DNA of 48,754 bases from positions 1-48,754 of the forward strand of contig JACDQK010000235.1 of the NCBI GenBank assembly GCA_015657645.1. Direction: 5' to 3'. Shown piece by piece: positions 35,950 to 44,625 of the stretch. The notes beneath the pieces are model-generated. The model did no database searches. It was not told the origin of the DNA and saw only the letters and a program-made list of their open reading frames with translations. Positions within the stretch are counted from its first letter, which is position 1; every line of letters starts with the position of its first letter. Source of the stretch: Novosphingobium sp. GTDB lineage: Bacteria; Pseudomonadota; Alphaproteobacteria; Sphingomonadales; Sphingomonadaceae. Made by a program: the position numbers and the translations under genes.

Positions 35950-36031
35950 GTTGGTTTACCTAAACAGAAAGCCAAAGCTTTTCAGAGCGTCACTCGTCCG
36001 CTAAGGCGCTCTCGAACCGGCTGTGCAGGCC

Positions 36032-36038
36032 GGAGGGG
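36032..36038 (+). promoter_or_regulatory. Strong ribosome-binding site of astD
   Basis: GGAGGGG at 36032-36038, centred about ten bases before ATG 36047, decides the start against the upstream in-frame GTG 36023. The 97 bases between selO and astD otherwise show nothing I can name. Confidence 0.7.
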
Positions 36039-36046
36039 TTGCAAGA

Positions 36047-37462
36047 ATGGGTACGGGTCAACTGATCTCCTACGAACCGGCGACTGGCGCCGAACTGTGG
36101 AGCGGCAAGCACGGCGATGTCGACGAAGTCGTCGCGCGCGCGCGACGCGCCTGGCCGGCCTGGGCCGCTCAGCCGCTCTCGACCCGGATGGAAATGGTCC
36201 GCCGCTTCGCCAACGAAGTGCGCAAGGATTCGGAAAAGCTGGCGACGATGATCGCGCGCGAAACCGGCAAGCCGATGTGGGAAGCCCGCACCGAAGTCGA
36301 AAGCGTGATCAACAAGGTCGAGATTTCGATCCGCGCCTATGCCGAGCGGACAGCCCAGCGCAAGCTCGACAATGCGATGCAGGGCACTGCTGCGCTGCGC
36401 CACAAGCCCCACGGCGTGATGGCCGTGCTGGGGCCGTACAATTTCCCCGCGCACCTGCCCAACGGTCACATCGTCCCGGCGCTGATCGCGGGCAATGCGA
36501 TTGTTTTCAAGCCGAGCGAGAAGACCCCAGCCACGGCCGAACTGCTGGTCCAGTGCTTCCACCGCGCCGGGATTTCTGCCGCTGTCGTCCAGCTGCTGAT
36601 CGGCGGCCCGGCCGAAGGCCAGGCGCTGGTCGCCCATGACGGCATCGATGGCGTGCTGTTCACCGGTTCAGCCCACACCGGCATTGCGATCAACCGCAAG
36701 CTGGCGACCCGGCCCGACAAGATCGTCGCGCTGGAAATGGGCGGGAACAACCCGCTGGTGGTGTGGGATACGCCCAAGATCACTGACGCGGCGGCACTGG
36801 TCGTGCAATCGGCCTTTACCTCGGCCGGGCAGCGCTGCACCGCGGCGCGGCGGCTGATCATCAAGACCACGATGTATGAGCCGCTCATGGCCGAAGTGAA
36901 GCGGCTGGCCGACCGGATCATCGTCGGCGCCCCGTTTGACGAGCCCGCGCCGTTCATGGGCCCGGTGATCGATAACCAGGCCGCCGATGGCCTGACCGAA
37001 AGCTTCCTCTACCTGCTGAGCCACGGCGGCAAGGCGATCAAGCACCTGATCCGCCCGCGCGATGACCTGCCGTTCCTCTCGCCCGCGATCATTGATGTGA
37101 CCGGGGTAAAGGACCGGCCCGACGTCGAACTGTTCGGCCCGCTGCTCCAGGTCAGCCAAGCGAGCGATCTGGACGAGGCCATTGCCGAGGCCAACAACAC
37201 CCGCTTCGGCCTCTCCGCCTCACTGATCGGCGGGACGCCGCAGGAGTACAACCGGTTCTGGGCCAATGTCCGCGCCGGGGTGATCAACTGGAACCGGCCG
37301 ACCAATGGCGCCAGCTCAGCCGCGCCATTCGGCGGGGTTGGCCTGTCAGGCAACCACCGCCCGAGCGCCTACTATGCGGCGGACTATTGCGCCTATCCGG
37401 TCGCCTCGACCGAGATGGAACAGCCGCGCGCGATGATCGGCGTGGGCCTGCGCGAGGCCTGA
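36047..37462 (+). CDS. astD: N-succinylglutamate 5-semialdehyde dehydrogenase AstD
   Basis: This 471-residue NAD-dependent aldehyde dehydrogenase oxidises N-succinylglutamate semialdehyde in the arginine succinyltransferase pathway. Visible motifs are GPYNFPAHLPNGHIVPAL (cofactor and substrate entry), LFTGSAHTG, the catalytic Glu in ALEMGGNNP, and the nucleophile Cys in SAGQRCTAARRL. The C-terminal SGNHRPSAYYAADYCAYPVAS is typical of AstD rather than other ALDHs. No other ast genes are in the window. Its stop abuts the stop of the convergent lipoprotein (TGATCA at 37460-37465). Confidence 0.93.
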   Translation: MGTGQLISYEPATGAELWSGKHGDVDEVVARARRAWPAWAAQPLSTRMEMVRRFANEVRKDSEKLATMIARETGKPMWEARTEVESVINKVEISIRAYAERTAQRKLDNAMQGTAALRHKPHGVMAVLGPYNFPAHLPNGHIVPALIAGNAIVFKPSEKTPATAELLVQCFHRAGISAAVVQLLIGGPAEGQALVAHDGIDGVLFTGSAHTGIAINRKLATRPDKIVALEMGGNNPLVVWDTPKITDAAALVVQSAFTSAGQRCTAARRLIIKTTMYEPLMAEVKRLADRIIVGAPFDEPAPFMGPVIDNQAADGLTESFLYLLSHGGKAIKHLIRPRDDLPFLSPAIIDVTGVKDRPDVELFGPLLQVSQASDLDEAIAEANNTRFGLSASLIGGTPQEYNRFWANVRAGVINWNRPTNGASSAAPFGGVGLSGNHRPSAYYAADYCAYPVASTEMEQPRAMIGVGLREA

Positions 37463-38164
37463 TCAGCCGTTCGTGATCAGGTCGACTTCGGTCATGCCGT
37501 CGGCCGTGCGGCGGGCGTAAACCGCGAAAGACAGCGTGCCCTTCCCGCCGCTGACGACCTTGTCCTTGCCGGCCTTTGAAACCTGCGGGACCAGACCGGC
37601 GCGGGCAGCGCTGGCGTGATAGAAAGCGATCACATCGCTGGCCGCCACGGGTGTGCGGAAGTTGACCACACGCAGCTTGCACCCGGCCGCATCGCTACCC
37701 CCGGCTTCCTGGGTGTGGGCGCGCGGATAGACCGGCAAAGTCGCGGGAACCTTCGCTGCCCAGCCAAACGAATAGCCGAGCGAGGACGCGCACTTTGCCG
37801 CAAAAGGCAGCGCCGCTGCGACGCTGGCGGCGGTCTGGGCTTTGGCGACTGCCGAAACATCAGCGCTTGCTTCAGCGCGCGGTGCGGGCGCGATGGCACC
37901 GCCTAGCAGGCGCGCCGCTTCATCGCGGGCACGGCTCGCTTCCTTGTCGTCCGGGCCAAACAGTGGAACGCCGCCTTCGGCCGGACCACCGCCCGCAAGC
38001 ATCGTCGCGTTGCGGCTCGCGCCGACCATGTCGGGATCGCTCAGCAGCGGTTCTGACAGCGCACCCATGATGGCGGAATCGCGCAAGGGGGTCGTTTCCG
38101 GCGCAGCGGCATCGCCGCAGGCGGTCAGCAGGCTTATGGCCAGCAGGGGCAGGAAACGGTCCAT
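37463..38164 (-). CDS. Putative lipoprotein of unknown function
   Basis: This 233-residue protein has a lipoprotein signal ending SLLTAC (Cys16). A long Ala/Gly/Pro/Asp-rich low-complexity region follows (about 17-110). The more structured C-terminal domain (about 120-233) contains CASSLGYSFGWAAKVP, VYPRAHTQEAGGSDAAGCKL and VAASDVIAFYHASAARAG. I do not recognise a family with certainty; the last part resembles small alpha/beta domains found in sphingomonad envelope proteins. It is convergent with astD, with zero spacing, and lies downstream of the glycine-zipper gene on the same strand. Confidence 0.75.
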   Translation of the reverse strand: MDRFLPLLAISLLTACGDAAAPETTPLRDSAIMGALSEPLLSDPDMVGASRNATMLAGGGPAEGGVPLFGPDDKEASRARDEAARLLGGAIAPAPRAEASADVSAVAKAQTAASVAAALPFAAKCASSLGYSFGWAAKVPATLPVYPRAHTQEAGGSDAAGCKLRVVNFRTPVAASDVIAFYHASAARAGLVPQVSKAGKDKVVSGGKGTLSFAVYARRTADGMTEVDLITNG

Positions 38165-38203
38165 CGCGCGGGTGCCAATACCCGCGCGATGGTTAAGGTC
38201 ACT

Positions 38204-38656
38204 TTAGCGGCAACGGTAGCCGTCGTTGCTGGCGCTCTTGTCGATCGCCCGGCCAAGCAGCGCACCGCCTGCGGCACCCAGGATCGCCCCGACGGTGCGG
38301 TCACCGCGGCGACCAGCCACTTCGCGGCCGATCAGCGCCCCGGCAACACCGCCGACGATAAGACCGGTCGTGCCGTCGCTGCGGCGGCAGTAAGTGCGGC
38401 CATCGTCGCCGCGCCAGGTGCGGGTGTTGTTGTAGACCGGCTCACCATAGTAGCCGGTGTTGCGGTAATCGCCGCGGTAGCCATCGCGATAGCGCTCACC
38501 GCGGCGCTCTTCCCAGCGGTCGCGCTTGCGTTCGCTCTGGTGCCAGCCATTGTCATGGCGGCCATAATAGTCATCATCAGCGAGCGCCGGGCTGGCGGTC
38601 AGCACCATCACCGGGGCCAGCAGGGCCAGGGCAGCGCTCTTGAAGGTCTTCGGCAT
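38204..38656 (-). CDS. Glycine-zipper (2TM, Rick_17kDa-like) surface protein
   Basis: This 150-residue exported protein starts at ATG 38656 with a signal peptide (SAALALLAPVMVLTASPALA). A charged Arg/Tyr/Asp-rich middle region follows (GRHDNGWHQSERKRDRWEER). A C-terminal glycine-zipper hairpin, GLIVGGVAGALIGREVAG then GAILGAAGGALLGRAID, is typical of outer-membrane 17-kDa-antigen-like proteins. These usually sit in or on the outer membrane and help integrity. The preceding 140 bases up to rarD hold the divergent promoters. Confidence 0.88.
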   Translation of the reverse strand: MPKTFKSAALALLAPVMVLTASPALADDDYYGRHDNGWHQSERKRDRWEERRGERYRDGYRGDYRNTGYYGEPVYNNTRTWRGDDGRTYCRRSDGTTGLIVGGVAGALIGREVAGRRGDRTVGAILGAAGGALLGRAIDKSASNDGYRCR

Positions 38657-38796
38657 GGTTGGTCTCCTTGATCCTATGCGTTCAGCTTTAAACCTTCGAA
38701 ACTGAACGGGCGGCAACCGGGCTGTCAGAAACGGAATTATTTTCACAGGGCCTTGCACGCTTGCCGGAGCGGGACTCCGGGTCTAACCCGCCCGCC

Positions 38797-39690
38797 ATGC
38801 TACCACCCGCGCCTCCGCCCCGCTCCGGCGGTCTGCCGCTTGCCCTGGGGGCGCACCTGATCTGGGGATTGCTGCCGCTCTATCTGTGGCTGGTGGCCCA
38901 TATCCCGGCGGTTGAATTTGTCGGCTGGCGGGTGATTTCCTCGCTGCCGTTGTGCCTGGCGATCCTGGCCTGGCGCGGACAGCTGGGCGAGGTGAAAGCG
39001 GCCCTAGCCGATCCGAGGGCGCGCTGGATGCTGCTCGCGTCCTCGGTCCTGATCGGCACCAATTGGCTGGTCTATGTCGCCGCGATCCAGGCCGGTGAGG
39101 TCTATGCCGCCAGCGTCGGCTATTACGTCACACCCTTGCTGGCAGTGCTGGCGGGCACCTTGTTCCTGAACGAAAAGCTGACCCGGCGGCAGTGGCTGGC
39201 GGTTGCCATCTCGACGCTCGGCGTGCTGCTGCTGGCCTGGGAAGCGCTCGCCTCGCTTGGCATCAGCGTGATCCTGGCGCTGTCGTGGACCGCCTATGGC
39301 TTCGTCCGCAAGCTTGCCCCGGTGGGAGCGCTGACCGGGCTGACGGTCGAGGTGATCGTGCTGTTCCTGCCCGCGCTGGCCATCGCCGGGTACTTTGCGC
39401 AAGGTCCAGCGGGGAGCGCGGTGCTGTGGACCTGGCAAGATGCCGGGCTGATCGTCCTCTCTGGCGTGGTCACCGCCGCGCCGCTGGTGCTCTTCGCCAT
39501 GGCGGCGCAGCGGCTGGCCTATTCGACCATGGGGATGATCCAGTTCATGTCCCCTTCGATGGTCTTCCTGGTCGGGCTGTTCTTCTTCGGCAAGCCGCTG
39601 GGCACGGCCCAGCTCGCCAGCTTCGCGCTGATCTGGGCGGCGATCGCGCTGTTTATCGTCGACCTGCTGGCGCGGAGCCGAAAAGCCTAG
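38797..39690 (+). CDS. rarD: EamA-family permease RarD
   Basis: This is a 297-residue ten-helix drug/metabolite transporter of the RarD subfamily, read from ATG 38797 (the upstream TTG 38761 is less likely). Characteristic parts are [44 protein letters not shown] and [19 protein letters not shown]. RarD was named for chloramphenicol sensitivity; the transported compound is not known. It is convergent with pyrC, sharing CTAG at 39687-39690 as reciprocal stops. Confidence 0.92.
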   Translation: MLPPAPPPRSGGLPLALGAHLIWGLLPLYLWLVAHIPAVEFVGWRVISSLPLCLAILAWRGQLGEVKAALADPRARWMLLASSVLIGTNWLVYVAAIQAGEVYAASVGYYVTPLLAVLAGTLFLNEKLTRRQWLAVAISTLGVLLLAWEALASLGISVILALSWTAYGFVRKLAPVGALTGLTVEVIVLFLPALAIAGYFAQGPAGSAVLWTWQDAGLIVLSGVVTAAPLVLFAMAAQRLAYSTMGMIQFMSPSMVFLVGLFFFGKPLGTAQLASFALIWAAIALFIVDLLARSRKA

Positions 39691-40727
39691 CCGAGGTAGC
39701 GCCAGGCCAGCGTATCGCCGGCGTGGAACGGCACGATCGGGGTGCCGTTGGCATCGATCAGCTCAGGCACAGCCGTACCGCTGCGCTCCAGCGTGACCGT
39801 GCCTTCGTTGAGCGGCAGGCCATAGAAACGCGGGCCATGCTCGCTGGCAAAGCCCTCGAACTTGTCGATCGCGCCTTCCTCCTCAAACACGGCCAGATAG
39901 CTTTCCAGCGCATTGGGGGCGTTGAAAATGCCCGCGCAGCCGCAGGCCGCTTCCTTGGCGCCAACTGCATGCGGGGCACTGTCGGTGCCCAGGAAGAACT
40001 TGGCGCTGCCCGAGGTTGCCGCCTTGCGCAGCGCCAGGCGGTGCACCTCGCGCTTGGCGACCGGCAGGCAGTACATGTGCGGACGGATCCCGCCGGTGAA
40101 CATCGCGTTGCGGTTGATGTGGAGGTGCTGCGGGGTGATCGTCGCGGCGACATTCGGCCCGGCGTTCTCCACAAAGGCAACGGCGTCGGCAGTGGTGATG
40201 TGCTCGAACACCACTTTCAGCCCCGGTAGATCGCGGATCAGGCCAGTAAGGGTGCGCTCAATGAACACCGCCTCACGGTCAAAGATATCGACATGGCTGT
40301 CGGTCACCTCGCCGTGGATCAGCAGCGGCATGCCGATTGCCTCCATCCGCTCCAGCACGGGACGGATATTGGCGACATCGGTCACCCCGTGCGCGGAGCC
40401 AGTGGTGGCATGGGCGGGATAGAGCTTGGCGGCGGTGAACACGCCTTCGGCAAAGCCGCGCGCGATCTCGTCCGCTTCGATCGTGTCGGTCAGATAGGCC
40501 GTCATCAACGGGGTAAAGCCCGGGCCGGCCGCCGCAACGATCCGATCCCGATAGGCCGCTGCCGCCTCGACCGTGGTGACCGGCGGCGACAGGTTGGGCA
40601 TCACGATCGCACGGGCAAACTGGTGCGCGGTGTGCTTTGCAACGCCTTCCAGCACCGCGCCATCGCGCAAGTGAACGTGCCAATCGTCGGGGCGGCGGAT
40701 GGTCAGGCGATTCGGGGCGTCGGTCAT
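39687..40727 (-). CDS. pyrC: Dihydroorotase PyrC (class II)
   Basis: This is the pyrimidine pathway enzyme that cyclises carbamoyl aspartate to dihydroorotate. The 346-residue length fits the E. coli-type class II enzyme. Zinc ligands and catalytic residues are visible: DWHVHLRDG, the carboxylated-Lys segment [34 protein letters not shown], and [11 protein letters not shown] with the catalytic Asp. Start is ATG 40727. The gene is divergent from ygfZ, with 38 bases between the starts. Confidence 0.96.
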   Translation of the reverse strand: MTDAPNRLTIRRPDDWHVHLRDGAVLEGVAKHTAHQFARAIVMPNLSPPVTTVEAAAAYRDRIVAAAGPGFTPLMTAYLTDTIEADEIARGFAEGVFTAAKLYPAHATTGSAHGVTDVANIRPVLERMEAIGMPLLIHGEVTDSHVDIFDREAVFIERTLTGLIRDLPGLKVVFEHITTADAVAFVENAGPNVAATITPQHLHINRNAMFTGGIRPHMYCLPVAKREVHRLALRKAATSGSAKFFLGTDSAPHAVGAKEAACGCAGIFNAPNALESYLAVFEEEGAIDKFEGFASEHGPRFYGLPLNEGTVTLERSGTAVPELIDANGTPIVPFHAGDTLAWRYLG

Positions 40728-40765
40728 CCCTTTCCCTTAGGCAAGCGGCGCCCTATCTGTCACGC

Positions 40766-41479
40766 ATGACTGCAACCTTGTTGACCGACCGCGCCGTGAT
40801 CCGCCTGAGCGCCACCGAACCGGGCGAGGACCTGAGCGGATTTCTCAACGGCCTGGTTACTAACGACGTGTCGGGCTCGCTACCGGTCTGGGCCGCGCTG
40901 CTGACGCCGCAGGGCAAGGTGCTGTTCGACTTTGTGGTCTGGGCCGATGGCGATGACCTGCTGATCGACTGCGAGGCCGACCAGGCCGAAGCACTGGCCA
41001 AGCGCCTGTCGATCTACCGCCTGCGCCGCAAGATCGGAATCGCGCTCGATCCGGCGCTAGGGGTGCATTGGCAACCCTGCGCTGGGGCATCGCCAGACCC
41101 GCGTCTGCCCGAGCTGGGCCAACGCTGGGTTGGTGACCGGAGCGGCGACAACGCCTCAACCCAATGGCGCGCGCACCGGCTGGCGCTGGGCGTTACAGAA
41201 GGCCACGCCGAACTAGCCGACCTGCTGTGGCTGGAATGCAATGCCGCCGAGCTTAATGGCGTGTCCTTCACCAAGGGCTGCTACGTCGGACAGGAAAACA
41301 CCGCCCGGATGAACTGGCGACAGAAGGTCAACCGCCGGCTGATCGTTGTCCCGCTGGCCGAAAGCGATCCGGCGCGGCAGCGGGTGACCTACCCGGATCT
41401 CGGGCTGGCGGTCGATCACCGCCGGGTCGAGGATATCCCGGCCGAGCGTCTGCCCGGCTGGCTTCAGCTGGAAGGCTGA
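40766..41479 (+). CDS. ygfZ: Folate-binding protein YgfZ (Fe–S cluster assembly)
   Basis: YgfZ/IBA57 is a tetrahydrofolate-dependent helper in repair or assembly of certain Fe–S proteins, including MiaB. It is 237 residues from ATG 40766. The family signature KGCYVGQE is intact and includes the essential Cys (SFTKGCYVGQENTARM). The GcvT-like fold shows FLNGLVTNDV and ALLTPQGKVLFDFVV. The 3' end overlaps the TetR gene on the opposite strand by 16 bases. Confidence 0.94.
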   Translation: MTATLLTDRAVIRLSATEPGEDLSGFLNGLVTNDVSGSLPVWAALLTPQGKVLFDFVVWADGDDLLIDCEADQAEALAKRLSIYRLRRKIGIALDPALGVHWQPCAGASPDPRLPELGQRWVGDRSGDNASTQWRAHRLALGVTEGHAELADLLWLECNAAELNGVSFTKGCYVGQENTARMNWRQKVNRRLIVVPLAESDPARQRVTYPDLGLAVDHRRVEDIPAERLPGWLQLEG

Positions 41480-42063
41480 CTCGGCACGACGATCCCGGCG
41501 GAAATCGCGCCGTCGATCAGCATCTTTTCAGCGATGTCGCGCGCGGCGGTGCGCTTGAGGCCCAACGAATCGGCCAGCGGCCCGCCCATCAAAGCATCGC
41601 CAAGCGCCATCAGGCACAGCGCATGGGTGACGTCATGCATCTTGCCGCCCTCGTGCTCGCCGAGATCATCGACCAGCTCGTGAATCACGGCCAGCAAGGG
41701 ATCCAGCGCGTCCTCGTTGCCGTTCATCAGCATCCACGTAGCGAGCGCCCCGCCACCTTCCTTGTCGAAGGCATCGAAGGTCAGGTCGACCACGTCGCGC
41801 GGGCTGCCTTCACCCTTGCGGCTGGCGAGTACGGCTTCCTCGATCGTGGCGCAGATCGTGATCGCCAGATGCTCGGCCAGTGCCTTCTGCAGCCCGGCAG
41901 CCGAGCCGAAGTGGTGCAGCAGGTTGGCGTGGGTGCGGCCGATTCGCGAGGCAACGGCCTTCAGCGTCACGGCCTGGGGGCCAAGCTCGATCAGCAGCGC
42001 GCGCGCGGCTTCCAGCGCCACGGTGCGGCTTTCTTCCTGGCTGAGACGTTTCCTTATTGACAT
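41464..42063 (-). CDS. TetR-family transcriptional regulator
   Basis: This 199-residue protein has an N-terminal TetR DNA-binding domain (ALEAARALLIELGPQAVTLKAV, then SRIGRTHANLLHHFGSAAGL) and a helical ligand-binding C-terminal domain. Start ATG 42063. It is divergent from the PF10118 hydrolase with only 28 bases between the starts and a perfect TGACA-N4-TGTCA repeat over its own start codon. It very likely represses itself and the hydrolase. Ligand unknown; a fatty acid or other lipophile is plausible. Confidence 0.92.
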   Translation of the reverse strand: MSIRKRLSQEESRTVALEAARALLIELGPQAVTLKAVASRIGRTHANLLHHFGSAAGLQKALAEHLAITICATIEEAVLASRKGEGSPRDVVDLTFDAFDKEGGGALATWMLMNGNEDALDPLLAVIHELVDDLGEHEGGKMHDVTHALCLMALGDALMGGPLADSLGLKRTAARDIAEKMLIDGAISAGIVVPSQPSS

Positions 42064-42071
42064 GAGTGTCA
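42058..42071. promoter_or_regulatory. Candidate TetR operator
   Basis: TGACA (42058-42062) and TGTCA (42067-42071) form a perfect 5-base inverted repeat around TGAG, covering the tetR start codon. The whole divergent region is 28 bases, so one bound dimer could cover both promoters. This is inferred from position and symmetry only. Confidence 0.45.
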
Positions 42072-42091
42072 GTTAATCCTAATTGGGCAGC

Positions 42092-42985
42092 ATGAACGCT
42101 CCCACCAAGTTCCCGCTCGACGTAGAACCCGCCGCCGCGAACGGCAAGGCCGGTCCTACCCCCGCCGATCTCACCATCACCGTGCGCGACCAGCGCTTTG
42201 GCCGTGATAAGAAGCCCGGCCGCTGGTGGCTGAACAATGATCCGATCGCCACGGGCTGGCACAATGCCCTCTCGGCCACCTTCCCGCGCGGTGAGGCCTT
42301 CTTCATCGAAGCGGTCAAGGCCCACCGTGAAGGCGCCGGCCCCAAGCTGGAGGCCGAAATCCGCGCTTTCGTGAAGCAAGAGATCAATCACACCCGCGAA
42401 CACATCGCCTTCAACCGCGCTGCCGTGGATGCCGGCTATGACCTTGACGCGATCGACCGCCGCGTGGCCGAAAACCTGGAACTGACCAAGGATCGCCCGG
42501 CGATCCTCAACCTCGCCGTCACCATGGCGCTGGAACATTATACCGCGATGATGGCGCAGGAATTCCTCGCCAACCCGCAGCACTTTGCCGGGGCCGAGCC
42601 GGAAACCGCCGCGATGTGGCGCTGGCACGCGATCGAAGAGATCGAGCACAAGGGCGTCGCCTATGACACCTGGCTCCACGCCACCAAGGACTGGACCCGC
42701 TACAAGCGGTGGAAGGTGAAGAGCCTGATGATGCTCATCGTCACCACCAACTTCATCCGCAACCGCTGGCAGGACACGCTGGAACTGCTCAAGCAGGACG
42801 GGCTGAGCGGCTGGAAGGTCAAGGCCAAGCTGGCCTGGTACCTGGTCGGCACCCCGGGCGTGCTGCGCCGGATCTTCCCGGCCTGGCTCAGCTATTTCAT
42901 GCCGGGCTTCCACCCGTGGAACCACGACGACCGCGCGCTGATCGGCAAGCACGACAGCGAGTTCAAGGATGCGGTCCTCGCCTAA
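42092..42985 (+). CDS. PF10118-family predicted metal-dependent hydrolase
   Basis: This 297-residue protein matches the COG3687/PF10118 'metal-dependent hydrolase' family. Diiron-like His/Glu residues are spread over helices: FFIEAVKAHR, FVKQEINHTREHIAFN, ALEHYTAMMAQEFL and WRWHAIEEIEHKGVAYD. The spacing (ExxH, HxxE) looks like a ferritin/diiron fold rather than a classic hydrolase, and the true reaction is unknown. Start ATG 42092 (TTG 42083 is in frame but less likely). It is divergent from the TetR gene and ends at a strong terminator. Confidence 0.88.
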   Translation: MNAPTKFPLDVEPAAANGKAGPTPADLTITVRDQRFGRDKKPGRWWLNNDPIATGWHNALSATFPRGEAFFIEAVKAHREGAGPKLEAEIRAFVKQEINHTREHIAFNRAAVDAGYDLDAIDRRVAENLELTKDRPAILNLAVTMALEHYTAMMAQEFLANPQHFAGAEPETAAMWRWHAIEEIEHKGVAYDTWLHATKDWTRYKRWKVKSLMMLIVTTNFIRNRWQDTLELLKQDGLSGWKVKAKLAWYLVGTPGVLRRIFPAWLSYFMPGFHPWNHDDRALIGKHDSEFKDAVLA

Positions 42986-43005
42986 ACGATAGCGCTCAAG
43001 CGAAG

Positions 43006-43039
43006 AAGCCTCCCCGGATCTGACCTGGGGAGGCTTTTT
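43006..43039 (+). terminator. Rho-independent terminator after the PF10118 gene
   Basis: AAGCCTCCCC (43006-43015) pairs with GGGGAGGCTT (43027-43036) around an 11-base loop and is followed by a T run (43035-43039). It lies 20 bases after the stop. The A residues on the other side also make it a possible terminator for the GNAT gene read from the opposite strand. Confidence 0.9.
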
Positions 43040-43053
43040 CTTGCCTGCCTGCC

Positions 43054-43610
43054 TCAGGCCGCCCGCATCAGCGAGGGGTCATCATCGCAGCGGCATGGCT
43101 CCGCCAGATCGAGTTCGTGCTCGATCGACGCCACTTCCGCGCCCCGTGCGACGCTGAAGCGCTGGCGGATCTGGCCAGTCGGCCGGAAGCCGGCCTTGCG
43201 CAGCACGCGGCCCGAGGCCGGGTTGTCGATGAAATGGCCGGCCACCAGGCGCTTGTGTCCCAGCACCCGCGCGACGCTGATCACGGCGCGCGCCGCTTCG
43301 CTGGCATAGCCCTTGCCCCAGTGCTCGCGGCCCAGCCAATAGCCCAGCTCCACCGCATCGCCATCCTGCGCCAGGCCGATGCAGCCGATCAGCCGCGCGG
43401 GCTCGGCGCTGGTCGGCAGGGTAATGAAGAAGTGCGGCAGGCGCTGGTCCTGCGGCTGGCTGGCGAACCACTGCGCATCCTCGGCCGTATAGGGCCAGGG
43501 CGCCTTGGCGAGGTTCTTCACCACCGCCTCATCAGCACGCGGCTGAGCAGTTCTTCCCAGTCCTCCGGCCAGCCAGGCCGCAGGAACAGCCGTTCGCTGC
43601 GCATGAACAT
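43054..43610 (-). pseudogene. GNAT-family acetyltransferase, frameshifted
   Basis: This is a RimJ/RimL-type GNAT. The true N-terminus is ATG 43610 (MFMRSERLFLRP, with GGAG eight to nine bases ahead), read through WPEDWEELLSRV. The frame is then lost near 43535, where one base is missing (AGC(C)ACGC on the plus strand). The rest continues as DEAVVKNLAKAPWPYT, IGCIGLAQDGDAVELGYWL, GKGYASEAARAVISVA (acetyl-CoA loop) and the C-terminal part. The restored length is about 185 residues. A longer open frame reading upstream to 43758 is an artefact of the frameshift. Confidence 0.85.
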
Positions 43611-43724
43611 CGTAAACTCTCCACTCGTCCGGCCCCGCTGTGATGGCCCTAGAGCCACTCGATGACGGAGCGATTACATTTGCGCCCGGGTGTTTTCCCG
43701 GTTCGCTCGGCAGAGGGAGAAATG

Positions 43725-43756
43725 AAAAGAGGGAGACGGGCGGGCCCCTCTCCCTC
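43725..43756 (-). terminator. Terminator of the rplU–rpmA operon
   Basis: On the minus strand GAGGGAGA (43749-43756) pairs with TCTCCCTC (43729-43736) and is followed by TTTT (43725-43728). It lies about 65 bases after the rpmA stop. A second hairpin, CCGAAGC/GCTTCGG, is nearby (about 43764-43780). The 209 bases 43611-43819 contain only these structures. Confidence 0.75.
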
Positions 43757-43819
43757 ATTCGGCCGAAGCTTGGCTTCGGCGGGGCTGCCCGTCAGGACAG
43801 CCCGTGATCGACTGTCCGG

Positions 43820-44086
43820 TTACTCGGCGGCGACGGCCATGTCTACCGACACGTACTTGCGGCCGAGCTTGCCATCGTGGAAGCGGACGCGGCCTTCGGT
43901 CAGCGCGAACAGGGTGTGATCCTTGCCCATGCCGACATTGGCGCCCGGGTACACGCGAGTGCCGCGCTGACGGATGATGATATTGCCGCCGATCACTTCC
44001 TGACCGCCGAACTTCTTCACGCCAAGGCGACGACCGGCCGAATCACGACCGTTACGCGACGAACCGCCTGCTTTCTTGTGTGCCAT
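43820..44086 (-). CDS. rpmA: 50S ribosomal protein L27
   Basis: L27 is an 88-residue ribosomal protein whose N-terminus reaches the peptidyl-transferase centre. Visible: [20 protein letters not shown] right after Met, then [20 protein letters not shown] and [19 protein letters not shown]. There is no Firmicute-type N-terminal extension, so it needs no processing. It lies 19 bases downstream of rplU in the conserved rplU–rpmA pair. Confidence 0.98.
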   Translation of the reverse strand: MAHKKAGGSSRNGRDSAGRRLGVKKFGGQEVIGGNIIIRQRGTRVYPGANVGMGKDHTLFALTEGRVRFHDGKLGRKYVSVDMAVAAE

Positions 44087-44105
44087 CTCGAACTACTCCG
44101 GATTC

Positions 44106-44468
44106 TTATTCAGCGGCCGCTTCGGCCTTGGGGGCGGCCTTCTTGGCAGCCTTCTTGGCCGGGGCTTCGCCAGCGCCGACCGCCACGATGCGCAGCAGGG
44201 TCATCTGCTGGCGGTGGCCGTTCTTGCGACGATAGTTGTGGCGGCGACGCTTCTTGAAAACGATCACCTTCTCGCTCTTCGCCTGGGCGATGATTTCGGC
44301 CGAAACGACGACGCCCTTGGCATCCTTCACTTCGCCGCCGTCACCAGCCAGCAGGACATCACCAAGCGTGATGGTTTCACCGGCTTCACCAGCCAGCTTT
44401 TCAACCGCGATCTTGTCTCCGGCGGCAACCCGGTATTGCTTGCCGCCAGTGCGCACTACAGCGAACAT
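44106..44468 (-). CDS. rplU: 50S ribosomal protein L21
   Basis: L21 is a 120-residue 23S rRNA-binding ribosomal protein. ATG 44468 gives the conserved [18 protein letters not shown]. The RNA-binding region [20 protein letters not shown] is intact. After it comes an alphaproteobacterial C-terminal extension rich in Ala and Lys ([19 protein letters not shown]). The longer upstream reading frame includes the leader and is rejected. Confidence 0.97.
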   Translation of the reverse strand: MFAVVRTGGKQYRVAAGDKIAVEKLAGEAGETITLGDVLLAGDGGEVKDAKGVVVSAEIIAQAKSEKVIVFKKRRRHNYRRKNGHRQQMTLLRIVAVGAGEAPAKKAAKKAAPKAEAAAE

Positions 44469-44534
44469 GTGACCTATTCCGTATATAAAGCATAGCAACC
44501 GCCCCGCGGGTGCGGGGGGCCACAAGAAGGTGGG

Positions 44535-44563
44535 CCACTAGTCCAAGGTCCCCGTGCTGTCAA
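44535..44563 (-). promoter_or_regulatory. Likely promoter of rplU–rpmA
   Basis: On the minus strand TTGACA (44558-44563), a perfect -35, is followed after 17 bases by TAGTGG (44535-44540). Transcription would give a leader of about 60 bases before rplU, with a GC-rich hairpin near 44503-44520 that could be a ribosomal-protein leader. Confidence 0.5.
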
Positions 44564-44625
44564 CCAACCGGCCCAAGGAATCTTGCGCGCTGGCGCGCTT
44601 TGTGGGGCGTGCTATGGCGTTAGCG

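Noticed and set aside
43611..43758. N-terminal extension of the GNAT open frame
   Set aside because: It reads low-complexity residues over the terminator region. The restored frame gives a proper start with a ribosome-binding site at 43610.
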